Of a stretch of DNA of 64,000 nucleotides, positions 32,959-42,195 are shown in pieces. This DNA is from Brevibacterium sp. 239c (lineage in GTDB: Bacteria > Actinomycetota > Actinomycetes > Actinomycetales > Brevibacteriaceae). Each line of letters starts with the position of its first letter. Positions within the stretch are counted from its first letter, which is position 1. A program made the position numbers and the translations under genes. Location: positions 21,119 to 85,118 of the forward strand of contig NZ_FXZH01000020.1 in the NCBI RefSeq assembly GCF_900169365.1. Direction: 5' to 3'. The notes under the pieces were generated by a model, which was given only the letters and a program-made list of their open reading frames with translations, was not told where the DNA came from and made no database searches.

Positions 32959-33846
32959 TCAGCCCAGCCGTGTCAGCGCGGCTTCGACCGCTTCGCTGTC
33001 GTCGATGTCGGTGATGACGTCGGCGTGGCACAGCAGGAACCGACTCAGCCAGTCCACGGAGTGCACAAGGAATCTGATTCGCACATTTGGTTCCCCGTTG
33101 GTGAGGTATTCACGCTCGCTCAGCTCAAGTTCATCCGCGAGCCATGCACCGGCCGCGGACAGAGTCATGGTGACTTCGTGGGTGTTCGACTGCTTGTTGC
33201 TCACGGCCAGCGGCGGATGTGCGGCCGGTGACCAGGAGCGGATGCTGCTCAGCGCGAATCGGCGTGGAGCCTGCGCGCCGTAGCACCAGGCGTCCAGGTA
33301 CCAGTCGGCCCCCGGAACCAGCTTGCTGGGGGCAATGGTCCGCCGTGTCAGTTCATCTCGGGAACCGACGTAGTAGTCGATCTCGATCGCTGCTTCCGTG
33401 TCGATCGCGTGCTTGAGGAACGTCATGAGGTCTTCGTCCGCGGGAATGGGGCTGACCTCGACCGGTGTGTGGAGGTTCTCCCCCGCAGCTAGTCGCAGTT
33501 TCTGTGCCGCCGTCCGCACAGCCTCGGTGTCGAGCCCCGGCAGGGTGTCGATGAGCTCAAGGGCCAGGACAAGGACGCCTGCTTCCTCCGCGCTGAGACG
33601 GACCGGGACGGAGACCTCCTCGGCGTTGGAAATGTAGATCTTGCCACCCTCCCAGGTGGCGTCGATGAGGTCATCGGGCATGTGTCCGGGGCGACCTGTC
33701 ACGAAGAGGAGCTGCAGGTCATCGATGAGCGTGTCCGAATCGATGTTGAAATAGGAGGCTGTCTCTTCGAGGTCAGCACCTGGATGGGCGTCGAGGTAGG
33801 GCACCAGGCTGAGCAGCCTGGTGAGTCGTTCACGCGCTGAGGACAT
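32959..33846 (-). CDS. pafC: WYL-domain regulator PafC
   Basis: A 295-residue WYL protein of the PafC type. It has an N-terminal winged helix in which the recognition part is weak (LTRLLSLVPYLDAHPGADLEETASYFNID), a central WYL domain with IEIDYYVGSRDELTRRTIAPSKLV and DWYLDAWCYGAQAPRRFAL, and a C-terminal WCX domain. With PafB it forms the LexA-independent activator of DNA-damage genes in mycobacteria. The ATG at 33846 lies 17 bases inside the end of pafB, so the two are co-translated. The pair sits in the same order as pafBC-tatA-tatC-helY in Mycobacterium. Confidence 0.92.
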   Translation of the reverse strand: MSSARERLTRLLSLVPYLDAHPGADLEETASYFNIDSDTLIDDLQLLFVTGRPGHMPDDLIDATWEGGKIYISNAEEVSVPVRLSAEEAGVLVLALELIDTLPGLDTEAVRTAAQKLRLAAGENLHTPVEVSPIPADEDLMTFLKHAIDTEAAIEIDYYVGSRDELTRRTIAPSKLVPGADWYLDAWCYGAQAPRRFALSSIRSWSPAAHPPLAVSNKQSNTHEVTMTLSAAGAWLADELELSEREYLTNGEPNVRIRFLVHSVDWLSRFLLCHADVITDIDDSEAVEAALTRLG

Positions 33847-34852
33847 TGCGGCCTCCAAGTCGTTCGAGGGAGACTCGGACCGTCTCACGTCGGTCCTCGA
33901 CGGCCTGTGCCAGTTCTGCAGGGGCAAGCACCTCGACGGCGGTGCCGAAGCTCACGATCTCCGCTGCCAAAGACGCCGTATCGGTGAACTCGATGACCAC
34001 GCAGTCATCTTCTGTGCGGACCTGACGTCTGCGCAGCGGGTCCGCACGGTGGGCACGGATGCGCAGCTTCGCCTCGGCGACGACAGCCATCTCCGTACTC
34101 GAGTTCAGCGCCACATGCGGTGCGAAGTCGGTGGGAATGTCATAGTCCCCGGGGTCCCGCCCGCCGAGCTTCGTGATCTTACCCTCGACGCGAGAGAGTC
34201 TGAAGGTGCGTTCGGCTTCGCGGTCGATGTCGTGTCCCAGCAGGTAGACCCGGTCTCCACGGCTGAGCAGCGCATAGGGTTCCAGCTTGACCTTGCGAGG
34301 GTTCTGTCCGGGCTTGTGGTACTTGAAGCTGATCGCCTCGCGAGCGTTGATGTGGTGGAGCGCAGTGGCGAAGTTCGCACTGCCGAGCTTGCGTGCCGCA
34401 GGTCCCTGATTCTCTTCGACATGCCCTGGGCCCGCCTCGGTGAGATCGATGCCCAATGCCCGCAGCTTCGTCAGCGCCTGTGCGCTGGACTCGCCGAGTT
34501 CGGTGTCGGACCAGAACTGAGCGGCCACGGCTACCGCTGCGGCCTCGGATGGGGTGAGCTCAACATCGTCCATCGCGTAGTCGTCGGCAGAGATCCGGTA
34601 GCCCGTCTCGCCGACATCCGAGTAGGCGTCATGTTCAGCGCGGGTGGCGATCGTGATCCCCATATGCCGCAGGAGCTCCTTGTCGCGGGAGAATTTGCGG
34701 TCGAAGGCGATGTCGTCGAGGCCCGCATAACCGTCGATGGCGCTCATCAGAGTCTTCCGGGAGACCCATCCGCGGGCGGCTCTGAGAGCGATCAGCAAGT
34801 TCATCAGACGCTCGGTCTGCTGCCTCTGTCTGCTGGGGCGGGGTGTATTCAC
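33830..34852 (-). CDS. pafB: WYL-domain regulator PafB
   Basis: A 340-residue WYL protein. The N-terminal winged helix has TERLMNLLIALRAARGWVSRKTLMSAI and DIAFDRKFSRDKELLRHMGI, a DNA-binding arrangement more complete than that of PafC. The WYL domain reads ISFKYHKPGQNPRKVKLEPYALLSRGDRVYLLGHD (about 180-215), followed by a WCX segment. PafB/PafC respond to single-stranded DNA and activate repair genes such as recA in mycobacteria. The GTG at 34852 has GGTGGA upstream. The 40 bases before it are shared with the divergent DUF3866 gene, so the promoters must overlap. Confidence 0.92.
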   Translation of the reverse strand: MNTPRPSRQRQQTERLMNLLIALRAARGWVSRKTLMSAIDGYAGLDDIAFDRKFSRDKELLRHMGITIATRAEHDAYSDVGETGYRISADDYAMDDVELTPSEAAAVAVAAQFWSDTELGESSAQALTKLRALGIDLTEAGPGHVEENQGPAARKLGSANFATALHHINAREAISFKYHKPGQNPRKVKLEPYALLSRGDRVYLLGHDIDREAERTFRLSRVEGKITKLGGRDPGDYDIPTDFAPHVALNSSTEMAVVAEAKLRIRAHRADPLRRRQVRTEDDCVVIEFTDTASLAAEIVSFGTAVEVLAPAELAQAVEDRRETVRVSLERLGGRNVLSA

Positions 34853-34892
34853 AATTCCACCGTAACCTAATGCGGGCGATAGTCTTAGGACC

Positions 34893-36017
34893 ATGATTCA
34901 TTGGCGCAGAGGAACCGTGACCACGATTCGCTCCACCCGGCCAGGATACACAGAGGTCGAGGCCGATATTGACCAGGCATTGCCGGGCACGACGATCACA
35001 CATATCAAGGCCGTCGCCTATACGGAGGCGGTCGGAGACCCGCAGATCGGAGATATCGTCCTGCTCAACGTTTCGGCGCTGGCCAAACGTCTTGGCACAG
35101 GCGGATTCGGTCTCGTGGTGGCTCTGCCCGATGCGCTGCCGGCCGACCCCCCAGAGGGGCCAGGGCATCTGGTCAAGGACCGTTACTCCCCTCTGCAGAC
35201 GATGGTCCTCGGTGTCGACGATCAGGAGTCGGAACACCATGAGACCCTCGCTCGGGAAGAGTCTCTGGGTGGGATGCCTGTGCTGGCGGCGGATCTGCAT
35301 TCGGCTCTGCCAGCCATCATCGCCGGCGTCCGTGCGGTCAACCCCGAGCTGCACATCGCCTATGTCCTCAGCGACGGTGCAGCTCTGCCGGCCAGCTTCT
35401 CTCAGGCAGCAGCTGGACTCAAGGACGCAGGCTGGCTGCACGGCACCATCAGCACCGGTCAATCCTGGGGCGCCGATCTTGAGGCTGTGACGATTCACAC
35501 GGGTCTGCTCGCCGCCAGACATGTCCTCGGTGCCGATATCGCCATCGTCGCGCAGGGTCCGGGAAATCTGGGGACTGGAACCAAATATGGCTATTCGGGT
35601 CTCGTCACCGGTGAGCACCTCAATGCGGCCGCTCTGCTGGGTGGCACCCCGATGGGTGTCCTGCGCATGTCCAATGCCGATGCCCGTGGCAGGCATTTCG
35701 GCATCTCGCATCATTCTCTGACGTCTCTGACCGAGATCGCTCGTCCCGGAATGACGATCCCGGTCCCAGACTTCTCCACCCTCGCCGAGGCGGACCGTCG
35801 TGAGATGGAACCCGACCCTTCCGTGGTGGTTGAGGTCGCTGCCGCGCAGATGTCGCTGCTGCACATGCACGATCAGGTCGACGTCAGCCTCGAGGGCCTA
35901 TGGGCCGGTTTGAAGTCCTCACCGGTGGGTCTGTCGACGATGGGACGAAAACTGCCCGCCGATGCGGCAGCGTTTCTCGCTGCCGCCGCGGCGGGCAGAA
36001 TGGCTGCCGAGATCTGA
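34893..36017 (+). CDS. DUF3866 family protein
   Basis: A 374-residue protein of unknown function that matches DUF3866, a family conserved next to pafBC in actinobacteria. The N-terminus is MIHWRRGTVTTI, the middle has PVLAADLHSALPAIIAGVRA and a Gly-rich IVAQGPGNLGTGTKYGYSGL, followed by ARGRHFGISHHSLTSLTEIA. The paired His after the Gly-rich loop and the conserved Ser suggest a binding or catalytic pocket, but no fold can be named. It is divergent from pafB and ends in a hairpin overlapping its stop codon. Confidence 0.85.
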   Translation: MIHWRRGTVTTIRSTRPGYTEVEADIDQALPGTTITHIKAVAYTEAVGDPQIGDIVLLNVSALAKRLGTGGFGLVVALPDALPADPPEGPGHLVKDRYSPLQTMVLGVDDQESEHHETLAREESLGGMPVLAADLHSALPAIIAGVRAVNPELHIAYVLSDGAALPASFSQAAAGLKDAGWLHGTISTGQSWGADLEAVTIHTGLLAARHVLGADIAIVAQGPGNLGTGTKYGYSGLVTGEHLNAAALLGGTPMGVLRMSNADARGRHFGISHHSLTSLTEIARPGMTIPVPDFSTLAEADRREMEPDPSVVVEVAAAQMSLLHMHDQVDVSLEGLWAGLKSSPVGLSTMGRKLPADAAAFLAAAAAGRMAAEI

Positions 36018-36029
36018 GTCTCGGCAGCC
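36002..36029. terminator. Hairpin terminator overlapping the DUF3866 stop codon
   Basis: GGCTGCCGAGA pairs perfectly with TCTCGGCAGCC around TCTGAG. The stop codon (36015-36017) lies in the loop. The convergent FKBP gene ends 39 bases further. Confidence 0.7.
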
Positions 36030-36067
36030 GATTCACAGTTTGCGTGTCAGCGCAGTGTGACTGTGTC

Positions 36068-36442
36068 TCAGCGCACATCCTCCAGATCGCAGACGAAGAT
36101 CAGGGACTCGCCGGGTTTGATGACGCCGCCGGCTCCCTGGTCACCGTAGGCCAGGTGAGGTGGGATCTGCAGGGTGCGCCGGCCACCGACCTTCATGCCC
36201 TGGATGCCCTGGTCCCAGCCGGAGATGACCATGCCGGAGCCGAGGCGGAATTCGAGCGGGGTGCCACGGTTGTAGGAGGCGTCGAACTCTTCACCGGTTG
36301 AGTGGGCGATGCCCACGTAGTTCACGCTCACGGTATGGCCGGGGCCCGCCTCGACGCCGTCACCGATGATGTCATCAACGATGACGAGCTCGGTCGGAGC
36401 CTCGGTTCCGGGGAAGTCGACGACTGGTTTCTGCTTGCTCAT
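36068..36442 (-). CDS. FKBP-type peptidyl-prolyl cis-trans isomerase (cytoplasmic)
   Basis: A single-domain FKBP of 124 residues with no signal peptide. Active-site positions are visible: VNYVGIAHSTGEEFDASYNRGTPLEF (Tyr, Phe and Asp of the pocket), the GMVISGWDQGIQGMKVGGRR segment with the conserved Trp, and PPHLAYGDQG (the Tyr in the flap). It should catalyse proline isomerisation in the cytoplasm. It lies directly downstream of a lipoprotein FKBP on the same strand, next to pafA; Streptomyces has two FKBP genes at the same place. It is not an obvious part of pupylation. Confidence 0.9.
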   Translation of the reverse strand: MSKQKPVVDFPGTEAPTELVIVDDIIGDGVEAGPGHTVSVNYVGIAHSTGEEFDASYNRGTPLEFRLGSGMVISGWDQGIQGMKVGGRRTLQIPPHLAYGDQGAGGVIKPGESLIFVCDLEDVR

Positions 36443-36523
36443 GGTGTCTCCTTATGTCGTAGTTCTATGGTGTGTGTCTTCAGCCACCGGCCAAGACTTG
36501 CTCAACCAAAGGCCGAGACTTCC

Positions 36524-37480
36524 TCAACCCTGGGCTGAGAGGACGTCGATGACGAAGACGAGGGTGGCGTTGCCGGGAATGCTCGGCGGGCTGCCCTGTT
36601 CTCCGTATCCCTTGTCCGGTGGCACGACGAGCACGATCTGGCTGCCGACCTTTGCCCCGACAAGACCTTCGTTCCACCCTTCGATGACTCCAGCCTCACC
36701 GACTGGGTCAACGGCGAAGGGTCCGCGATCATCCTGCCAGCTTGAGTCGAAGTACTTCGAATTGTCGTCCCAGAGCCAACCGGAGTAGTGCACGGCCACG
36801 CTCTGGCCTTCCTTGACCTTCGGCCCGTCACCCTCGATCGTCGTATACGTTTCGAGTTCCTTCGGGGCCTTGCCCTTGGGCTTCGAGATCGAAGGTTCAC
36901 CGTTGTCGGCCCATTTGACCGTCACGGGGTTCTTCGACTGGTCGACCTTCTTGCCCTCGGCGTGGGCCAAGGGCTTCGTGGTCTTCTCAATGTCGATGAC
37001 GTAGACGAGGGTCTGCGCGGGCTGCCCCTCTTGTGCGCTGCCGTTGAGCGACATGAGCACACGTGATCCGACCTTCGTGTCCAGGAGCGCATCGTAGAGC
37101 TGCTCCGAGATCTGGCTCTTGTCCATCGGGAACCCGGCCGGTGACTTCGAATCGTAGCTCGATTCGATCTGTTTGCCGGTTGTGCCTGAGACCAAAGTCA
37201 TCTGCGCGGTGACCTGCTCACCGTCGGCGACCTTGTCGCCTTTGCCCTCTTTGATGACGGACTTCCCGGTCTTGTCCACGACCAGGGGCGCCTCGAAGCT
37301 GACTTTCGGTTTCTGTCCGATCTTGCCTTCGACTGTGACGTCGTCGAGGCTGGTCGACTTCGCGTCCTTGGCCGAGACGGAAGGTGGGGCACTGTTCGTG
37401 TCCTTGGCCTCCTCGCCCTGTCCGCAGGCGGACAGCAGCAGTGTGGCGGCCGCGATGACGGCGAGCACTTTGGTGCGCAC
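36524..37480 (-). CDS. FKBP-type prolyl isomerase lipoprotein with two FKBP domains
   Basis: A 318-residue lipoprotein. The signal VLAVIAAATLLLSAC ends in a lipobox L-S-A-C-G with the cysteine near residue 19. Two FKBP-like regions follow: a degenerate one (about 70-170, with FPMDKSQISEQLYDALLDTKVGSRVLM) and a good one (about 210-318, with VAVHYSGWLWDDNSKYFDSSW, GVIEGWNEGLVGAKVGSQI and PDKGYGEQGSPPSIP). It is expected at the outer face of the membrane, helping to fold exported proteins. The GTG at 37480 follows AAAGGAAC and gives a proper signal; a 37498 start would extend it. It lies just downstream of pafA. Confidence 0.88.
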   Translation of the reverse strand: MRTKVLAVIAAATLLLSACGQGEEAKDTNSAPPSVSAKDAKSTSLDDVTVEGKIGQKPKVSFEAPLVVDKTGKSVIKEGKGDKVADGEQVTAQMTLVSGTTGKQIESSYDSKSPAGFPMDKSQISEQLYDALLDTKVGSRVLMSLNGSAQEGQPAQTLVYVIDIEKTTKPLAHAEGKKVDQSKNPVTVKWADNGEPSISKPKGKAPKELETYTTIEGDGPKVKEGQSVAVHYSGWLWDDNSKYFDSSWQDDRGPFAVDPVGEAGVIEGWNEGLVGAKVGSQIVLVVPPDKGYGEQGSPPSIPGNATLVFVIDVLSAQG

Positions 37481-37516
37481 GTGGTTCCTTTCGTTCAAGA
37501 CCAGATCAGTGAGATC

Positions 37517-38920
37517 TTACAGGCCTGCGATGAGAGCTTCGGCCTGTGGGTGCGTGGGCTCGAAGGGATTCTTCAGCGCCACGGCGCGACCGGATTCATC
37601 GTTGAGTCTCAGATGCACCCAGTCGACGGTGTAGTCCCGGCGTGCGGCATGGGCGGCCCGGACGAATTCGCCGCGGATGGCTGCCCGAGTGCTCGCCGGT
37701 GGCACGTCTTTGGCCTTCTCCCGTGCTTCCGACGAGACCAGGTTCTTCGCCATTCCGGTCCGTTCCAGCTTGGGGAACAGGCCGGTGTCAGGTGTGATGT
37801 CGTGATAGGCGATGTCGAGGCGAGAGATCCGGGGGTCCGTGAGGTCATCGATGCCACGCGCCAACGCCCGATCGATGAGGGCCTTCTTCATCACCCAGTC
37901 GATCTCCTGATCGACTGCGGAGAAATCCTGGGCGGCCACCGCGTCGAGCATCCGGGTCCACAGGTCGATGACGTAGTCGGCCATCCCGTCGTCGCCGAGG
38001 CTGTGGTCGCCCTTCTGCACGAGGACCTGCGCGCGGTCACGGTAGTCGGCGAGCAGGTTCAGCGGTGTGATCGTCGTCCCGTCCGTGCGCTCGAGCGGCA
38101 CCGAACCGGTGAGGTCCCTGGCGACGAGGCGGATGTCGCGCACTGGGTGGCGCAGACCGTGTTCGGGGATTCGTGCGCCCTGTTCGATGAGGTCGAGCAT
38201 GAGCACGGCCGATCCGATCTTGAGCGCCGAGGTGGCTGTCGACATCGAGGAATCACCGACGATGACGTGGAGACGGCGGTACTTCTCCGCATCGGCGTGA
38301 GGTTCGTCCCTGGCGTTGATGATCGGACGCGACCGTGTCGTGGCCGATGAGAGTCCTTCCCACATCACATCTGATCGTGCCGAGAGGCCGAACATCATGT
38401 CTGAGCGATTCGCTTCGTCATCCGGTTTGAATGAGGACTGTGCGGGGATGATGGCGCCCGCGCCCACCATCAGCTGGCGTGAGACGAGGAACGGCAGCAG
38501 AACCGTGGTCAGGCGATTGAAGTCGAGATTGCGGCGGATGAGGAAATTCTCGTGGGAGCCGTAGGAGTTCCCGGCCGCGTCGGTGTTGTTCTTGACCATA
38601 TGGATTCGTCCACCGAGTCCATCGGCTTCGATGCTTGTCTGGGCCTGTCCCAGCAGATCGATCATCAGGGACTCCCCCGCCCGATCTTGGGTGAGCAGGT
38701 CGGTCAAATTGTCGCATTCCGCGGTGGCGTATTCGGGGTGTGAACCCACGTCGAGGTAGAGCCTTGACCCGTTGGGCAGGAACACGTTGGAGGAGCGTCC
38801 CCACTCGACGATGGGTCGGAACAGATAGCGTGCGATCTCTTCCGGGCCGATGCGACGGTCGTGCTCCCCGGCGGAATGCGCGAGCCCGTATTCGGTTTCG
38901 AGGCCGTAGATTCTGGCCAT
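37517..38920 (-). CDS. pafA: Pup--protein ligase PafA
   Basis: A 467-residue enzyme that uses ATP to attach the C-terminal glutamate of Pup to a lysine of a target protein. The N-terminal IYGLETEYGLAH carries the metal-binding Glu of the carboxylate-amine ligase fold, GSHPEYATAECDNL and KNNTDAAGNSYGSHENFL form the nucleotide/metal site, and NARDEPHADAEKYRRLHVIVGDSSMS is the conserved segment shared with Dop. Its start codon shares one base with the prcA stop (TGATG), so translation is coupled. It is the last gene of the Pup-proteasome run, followed by the FKBP genes. Confidence 0.96.
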   Translation of the reverse strand: MARIYGLETEYGLAHSAGEHDRRIGPEEIARYLFRPIVEWGRSSNVFLPNGSRLYLDVGSHPEYATAECDNLTDLLTQDRAGESLMIDLLGQAQTSIEADGLGGRIHMVKNNTDAAGNSYGSHENFLIRRNLDFNRLTTVLLPFLVSRQLMVGAGAIIPAQSSFKPDDEANRSDMMFGLSARSDVMWEGLSSATTRSRPIINARDEPHADAEKYRRLHVIVGDSSMSTATSALKIGSAVLMLDLIEQGARIPEHGLRHPVRDIRLVARDLTGSVPLERTDGTTITPLNLLADYRDRAQVLVQKGDHSLGDDGMADYVIDLWTRMLDAVAAQDFSAVDQEIDWVMKKALIDRALARGIDDLTDPRISRLDIAYHDITPDTGLFPKLERTGMAKNLVSSEAREKAKDVPPASTRAAIRGEFVRAAHAARRDYTVDWVHLRLNDESGRAVALKNPFEPTHPQAEALIAGL

Positions 38921-39609
38921 CAGTCCTCCCGCAGCTGCGCCATCATAGCGTCGCTGAGTCGTTTGAAAGTGCGGTGACCGCTGGCGTTCCTGTCGAGCAC
39001 GGCCGCTTCGAGGTCTTTCGTCGGCAGTGTCGCGGCTGTTGCGGTGGCAAGAGCGCGCACACCATGGTCAAAGACCTCTGACAGCGGCAGCACCGAGGTC
39101 GACAGGTCCTGCAATGCTGCGGTGATGTCATCAGCCTGTCCCCCGATTGCCACATGTTCGGTCTCATCCATGACAGAACCGTCATAGCTGAGCCGATAGA
39201 GCTGATCGGCATCGGCGGTGAGCCCGAGTTCGGCGATGACGAGTTCGACTTCGAAGGGTTTCGCCTCGGTGGTGAAGACCCCGGCCAGTGTCTGCGCGTA
39301 GGCGTTCGTCAGCCCCCGTGCCGTGACATCACTGCGGTGATAGGAGTACCCGCGCAGGTCCGCATACCTCACACCGGCTTGGCGCATCGTCTCGAATTCG
39401 TTGTATTTCCCGACTGCGGCGAAGCCGATGCGGTCGTAGATCTCGGCGATCTTATGCAGCGTCGGTGACGGGTTCTCCGCCAGCATGAGGATGCCTTCGT
39501 CGTAGCGCAGAACCACGACCGACCGGCCCCGGGCGATGCCTTTGCGGGCGAAGTCGGCGCGGTCCTTCATCAGCTGTTCGGGTGAGACGTAGAACGGTGC
39601 CTGGCTCAT
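38920..39609 (-). CDS. prcA: Proteasome alpha subunit PrcA
   Basis: A 229-residue structural ring subunit of the 20S proteasome. The N-terminal gate (about residues 1-24, FYVSPEQLMKDRADFARKGIARGRS) and the H0 helix are typical. The activator-binding pocket lysine is at residue 53 in PTLHKIAEIYDRIGFAAVGK. AQTLAGVFTTEAKPFEVEL fits the alpha-subunit body. It lacks the catalytic threonine, as alpha subunits do. It lies 22 bases after prcB on the same strand and overlaps pafA by one base. Confidence 0.95.
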   Translation of the reverse strand: MSQAPFYVSPEQLMKDRADFARKGIARGRSVVVLRYDEGILMLAENPSPTLHKIAEIYDRIGFAAVGKYNEFETMRQAGVRYADLRGYSYHRSDVTARGLTNAYAQTLAGVFTTEAKPFEVELVIAELGLTADADQLYRLSYDGSVMDETEHVAIGGQADDITAALQDLSTSVLPLSEVFDHGVRALATATAATLPTKDLEAAVLDRNASGHRTFKRLSDAMMAQLRED

Positions 39610-39631
39610 GTGAGTGCCTCATTCATGACGG

Positions 39632-40432
39632 TCATGCCTGTGCTTTCCTTCTCCGCCGGTCGACTACTGCGGTGGCCACCGACATCACGGAAGCGGAGGG
39701 GATCTCGACGACGCCGTGTTCCAGGTCGACGGTGAAGATCGTCGGTGCGATCTGCCGAACGAAATCGGGGCCGCCAGTGGCCGAATCATCATCGGAGGCA
39801 TCGAAGAGTGCTTCAACGGCTACCGACACCGCGGCGTCGGAGTCGAGGTCGGGCTGCCATAGCTTCTTCAGCGCCCCACGGGCGTAGCCGGACCCGGATC
39901 CGATCGAATGGAATCGGTGCTCCTCATATTTTCCGCCGGTGACATCGAAACTGAAGATCTGCCCGGCCGGGGTCGCCTCGTCGACACCCGCGAAGAGCGG
40001 AACGACCGAGAGGCCCTGCATGGCCAGGTTCAGGTTTCCGCGCAGCATCGACGCCAAACGGTTGGCCTTGCCGCCCAGAGACAGGCGGGCGCCCTCGATC
40101 TTCTCGTAGTGTTCGAGTTCGAGTTGGTAGAGGCGGATGAGATCGAGCGCGAGCCCAGCGGTGCCGGCAATGCCGATGACCGAGAAATCGTCGGCAGATC
40201 GCACCTTCTCCATGGAGTGGGAGGCGATCATGCTCCCGATCGTGGCACGCCGGTCCCCTGCCATGAGGATGCCCGCGGCAGTGCGGAAACAGATGATCGT
40301 CGTCCCCTCCGGAACGTGATTCCCCAGGTCATGCCCGACCGTTGTCGGCAGCGACTCTGGAGCCACGGCGCGGGCGAGTTCGACGAACGAGTTGCTCGTC
40401 GAACTCAGAAATGCAGGAGAGAATCCTGACAT
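39632..40432 (-). CDS. prcB: Proteasome beta subunit PrcB
   Basis: A 266-residue proteolytic subunit with a propeptide of 43 residues ending in EG, so cleavage leaves Thr44 (TTIICFRTAAGILMAGDRR) as the catalytic N-terminal nucleophile. GIAGTAGLALDLIRLYQLELEHYEK and ASDDDSATGGPDFVR are family segments. Cleavage in the chamber yields peptides from pupylated proteins. Start choice: the ATG at 40432 lies one base after the pup stop codon; the open frame continues upstream to 40567 only because it reads through pup in another frame. Confidence 0.95.
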   Translation of the reverse strand: MSGFSPAFLSSTSNSFVELARAVAPESLPTTVGHDLGNHVPEGTTIICFRTAAGILMAGDRRATIGSMIASHSMEKVRSADDFSVIGIAGTAGLALDLIRLYQLELEHYEKIEGARLSLGGKANRLASMLRGNLNLAMQGLSVVPLFAGVDEATPAGQIFSFDVTGGKYEEHRFHSIGSGSGYARGALKKLWQPDLDSDAAVSVAVEALFDASDDDSATGGPDFVRQIAPTIFTVDLEHGVVEIPSASVMSVATAVVDRRRRKAQA

Positions 40433-40433
40433 C

Positions 40434-40625
40434 TCATTGGCCGCCCTTCTGGACGAAGTTGCGCACGAACTCCTCTGCGTTGGATTCGAGGACTCCGTCG
40501 ATCTCATCGAGGATCGAATCCACGTTCTGGGTGTTGATCTGTCCTTGCACAGCCTCCGGCGGTTCAACGGGTGGTTCTCCCCCGCCAGCCGAATGGTCTT
40601 TCTGAACCTGTTCCTGCGAACTCAT
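40434..40625 (-). CDS. pup: Prokaryotic ubiquitin-like protein Pup
   Basis: A 63-residue disordered protein with the conserved C-terminal half: DSILDEIDGVLESNAEEFVRNFVQKGGQ. It ends in GGQ, so Dop must deamidate the final Gln to Glu before PafA can attach it to lysine. The C-terminal helix binds the Mpa coiled coil. The N-terminal half is polar and Gly/Pro/Glu-rich, used as the entry tail. The ATG overlaps the end of dop by four bases (ATGA), and prcB follows one base after the stop. Confidence 0.96.
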   Translation of the reverse strand: MSSQEQVQKDHSAGGGEPPVEPPEAVQGQINTQNVDSILDEIDGVLESNAEEFVRNFVQKGGQ

Positions 40626-42163
40626 TGCGCACCTCTTTCATCGTTCGTCTTTTTCAGTCTATCCACTCCCAGCGCCTGCAGCAGTCCCTGTGCGTCGTGC
40701 ACTTGGGCCAGTCTGTCTGCGAGGAGTTCACGGTTGCCCTTGAGCGGTTCACTCATCGGAAGTCGCACGATTCCGTATTCGCCGGCGTCGAGGACTAGCG
40801 AGTCCCAGCTGGCTGCGACCAGTGAGTCCGAGAACCGGGTCACCGCCAAGGATCTGAGGTAGGCCCGGGTTCCGTCGGGCGCAGACACGACCGCGTTCTC
40901 CACCTCAGCTTCGGTGGTCATCCGGCGAATCCGTCCGGCCTTCTCAAGCTTGTAGAACAGGCCCTTCTCGGGGCGGACATCGTGATATTGGACGTCGATG
41001 AGCGCAAGCTTCGGGTGATCCCAGTCAAGGTTCTCCTTCTGCCGGTAGCCTTCGAGCAGGACCCATTTAGCGATCCAGTCGATGGAGTCCGAGAGGCTGC
41101 GTGGGTCGGTGGCCAAACCGTCGAGGAGTCTTTTCCATTCGCGCAGAACCTCGGTGGTGTCCGCGTCGTCTCCGGCATGTTCGAGGCAGGCCGCGTAGTA
41201 CGTGTTCTGGATCTCGAGTGCGGTCATCGTGGTGCCGTCGGACATGGGCAGTTTCGTGCTCAAGCTCAGGTCGTGGCTGACATCCCACAGTGCCTGCATC
41301 GGGTCGGCGAGTTCGAGTGTGGGCACGATACCCGCCTCGATGAGTCCGAGCACCAGAGAGGTGGAGCCGAATCGGACGAGGGTGGCCGGTTCGGCCATGG
41401 TGGCATCGCCGATGATGACGTGCAGTCGACGATATTTGGCAGGATCGGCGTGGGGTTCGTCTCGGGTGTTGACGATCGGTCGGCGCAGAGTGGTCTCGAG
41501 CCCGACCTCTGCTTCGAAGAAGTCAGCACGCGAGGAGATCTGGAAGCCGGCGGTCTCGCCTTCGCGTCCGATGCCCACTCGTCCGGATCCACAGAGGATC
41601 TGTCTGCTGACGAAGAAGGGGATCAGACCGGCGACGAGGTCATCGAAAGCAACACCGCGGTCGACGAGATAGTTCTCGTGGGTGCCGTAGGACGATCCCT
41701 TCGAATCGGTGTTGTTCTTGTAGAGGTTGACGGGTTCATCCGTTGTTTCCAGACTGCGCACCGAGGCCAAGGCCACCAGATCTCCAGCCCTGTCGTAGGT
41801 GACGAGATCGCGCGGAGTCAGCACTTCCGGTGATGAGTACTCGGGGTGGGCATGATCGACGTAGTAGCGGGCACCGTTCTCGGTCACGACGTTGGCCAGG
41901 TACTGTGCTTCCACGGATTCCTGGGGCATGTGGGTGAGCTGGGAGATGTCGGCGTCGGCGACGTTCATGAAGAAGCCGCGTGCATCGGCCAGGGGTGATT
42001 CGGTAGCGAAGTCCCAGAAGTTCTGTGACGACTTTAGTCCGCGTGGTCCTGCATAGGCGTCGACGACGCGCGCCGAGTCACGCATCGGGTTCGCTCCCGG
42101 ATTGCCGGGCTGGCTCAGTCCGAACTCGGTTTCTGAACCCATGACACGGTGGACACTGAGCAT
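40622..42163 (-). CDS. dop: Pup deamidase/depupylase Dop
   Basis: A 513-residue homologue of PafA that deamidates Pup-Gln to Pup-Glu and removes Pup from conjugates. It begins RVMGSETEFGLSQPG, has the Dop-type longer loop after NFWDFATESPLADARGF, the HAHPEYSSPEVLTPRDLVTYDRAGD site, KNNTDSKGSSYGTHENYL, and TRDEPHADPAKYRRLHVIIGDATM. Length and the QSS-x-NFWD segment distinguish it from PafA. The ATG at 42163 follows GAGGGAG. Its end overlaps pup. It is the first gene of the minus-strand dop-pup-prcB-prcA-pafA run, with the short DUF3054 gene divergent. Confidence 0.95.
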   Translation of the reverse strand: MLSVHRVMGSETEFGLSQPGNPGANPMRDSARVVDAYAGPRGLKSSQNFWDFATESPLADARGFFMNVADADISQLTHMPQESVEAQYLANVVTENGARYYVDHAHPEYSSPEVLTPRDLVTYDRAGDLVALASVRSLETTDEPVNLYKNNTDSKGSSYGTHENYLVDRGVAFDDLVAGLIPFFVSRQILCGSGRVGIGREGETAGFQISSRADFFEAEVGLETTLRRPIVNTRDEPHADPAKYRRLHVIIGDATMAEPATLVRFGSTSLVLGLIEAGIVPTLELADPMQALWDVSHDLSLSTKLPMSDGTTMTALEIQNTYYAACLEHAGDDADTTEVLREWKRLLDGLATDPRSLSDSIDWIAKWVLLEGYRQKENLDWDHPKLALIDVQYHDVRPEKGLFYKLEKAGRIRRMTTEAEVENAVVSAPDGTRAYLRSLAVTRFSDSLVAASWDSLVLDAGEYGIVRLPMSEPLKGNRELLADRLAQVHDAQGLLQALGVDRLKKTNDERGAQ

Positions 42164-42195
42164 CTGTACTCCCTCTAACGTTTAGACTCGGGGAC

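Noticed and set aside
34635..35870. A 411-codon minus-strand frame across DUF3866 and the start of pafB
   Set aside because: It crosses two well-supported genes on either strand and the divergent promoter, so it is a GC artefact.
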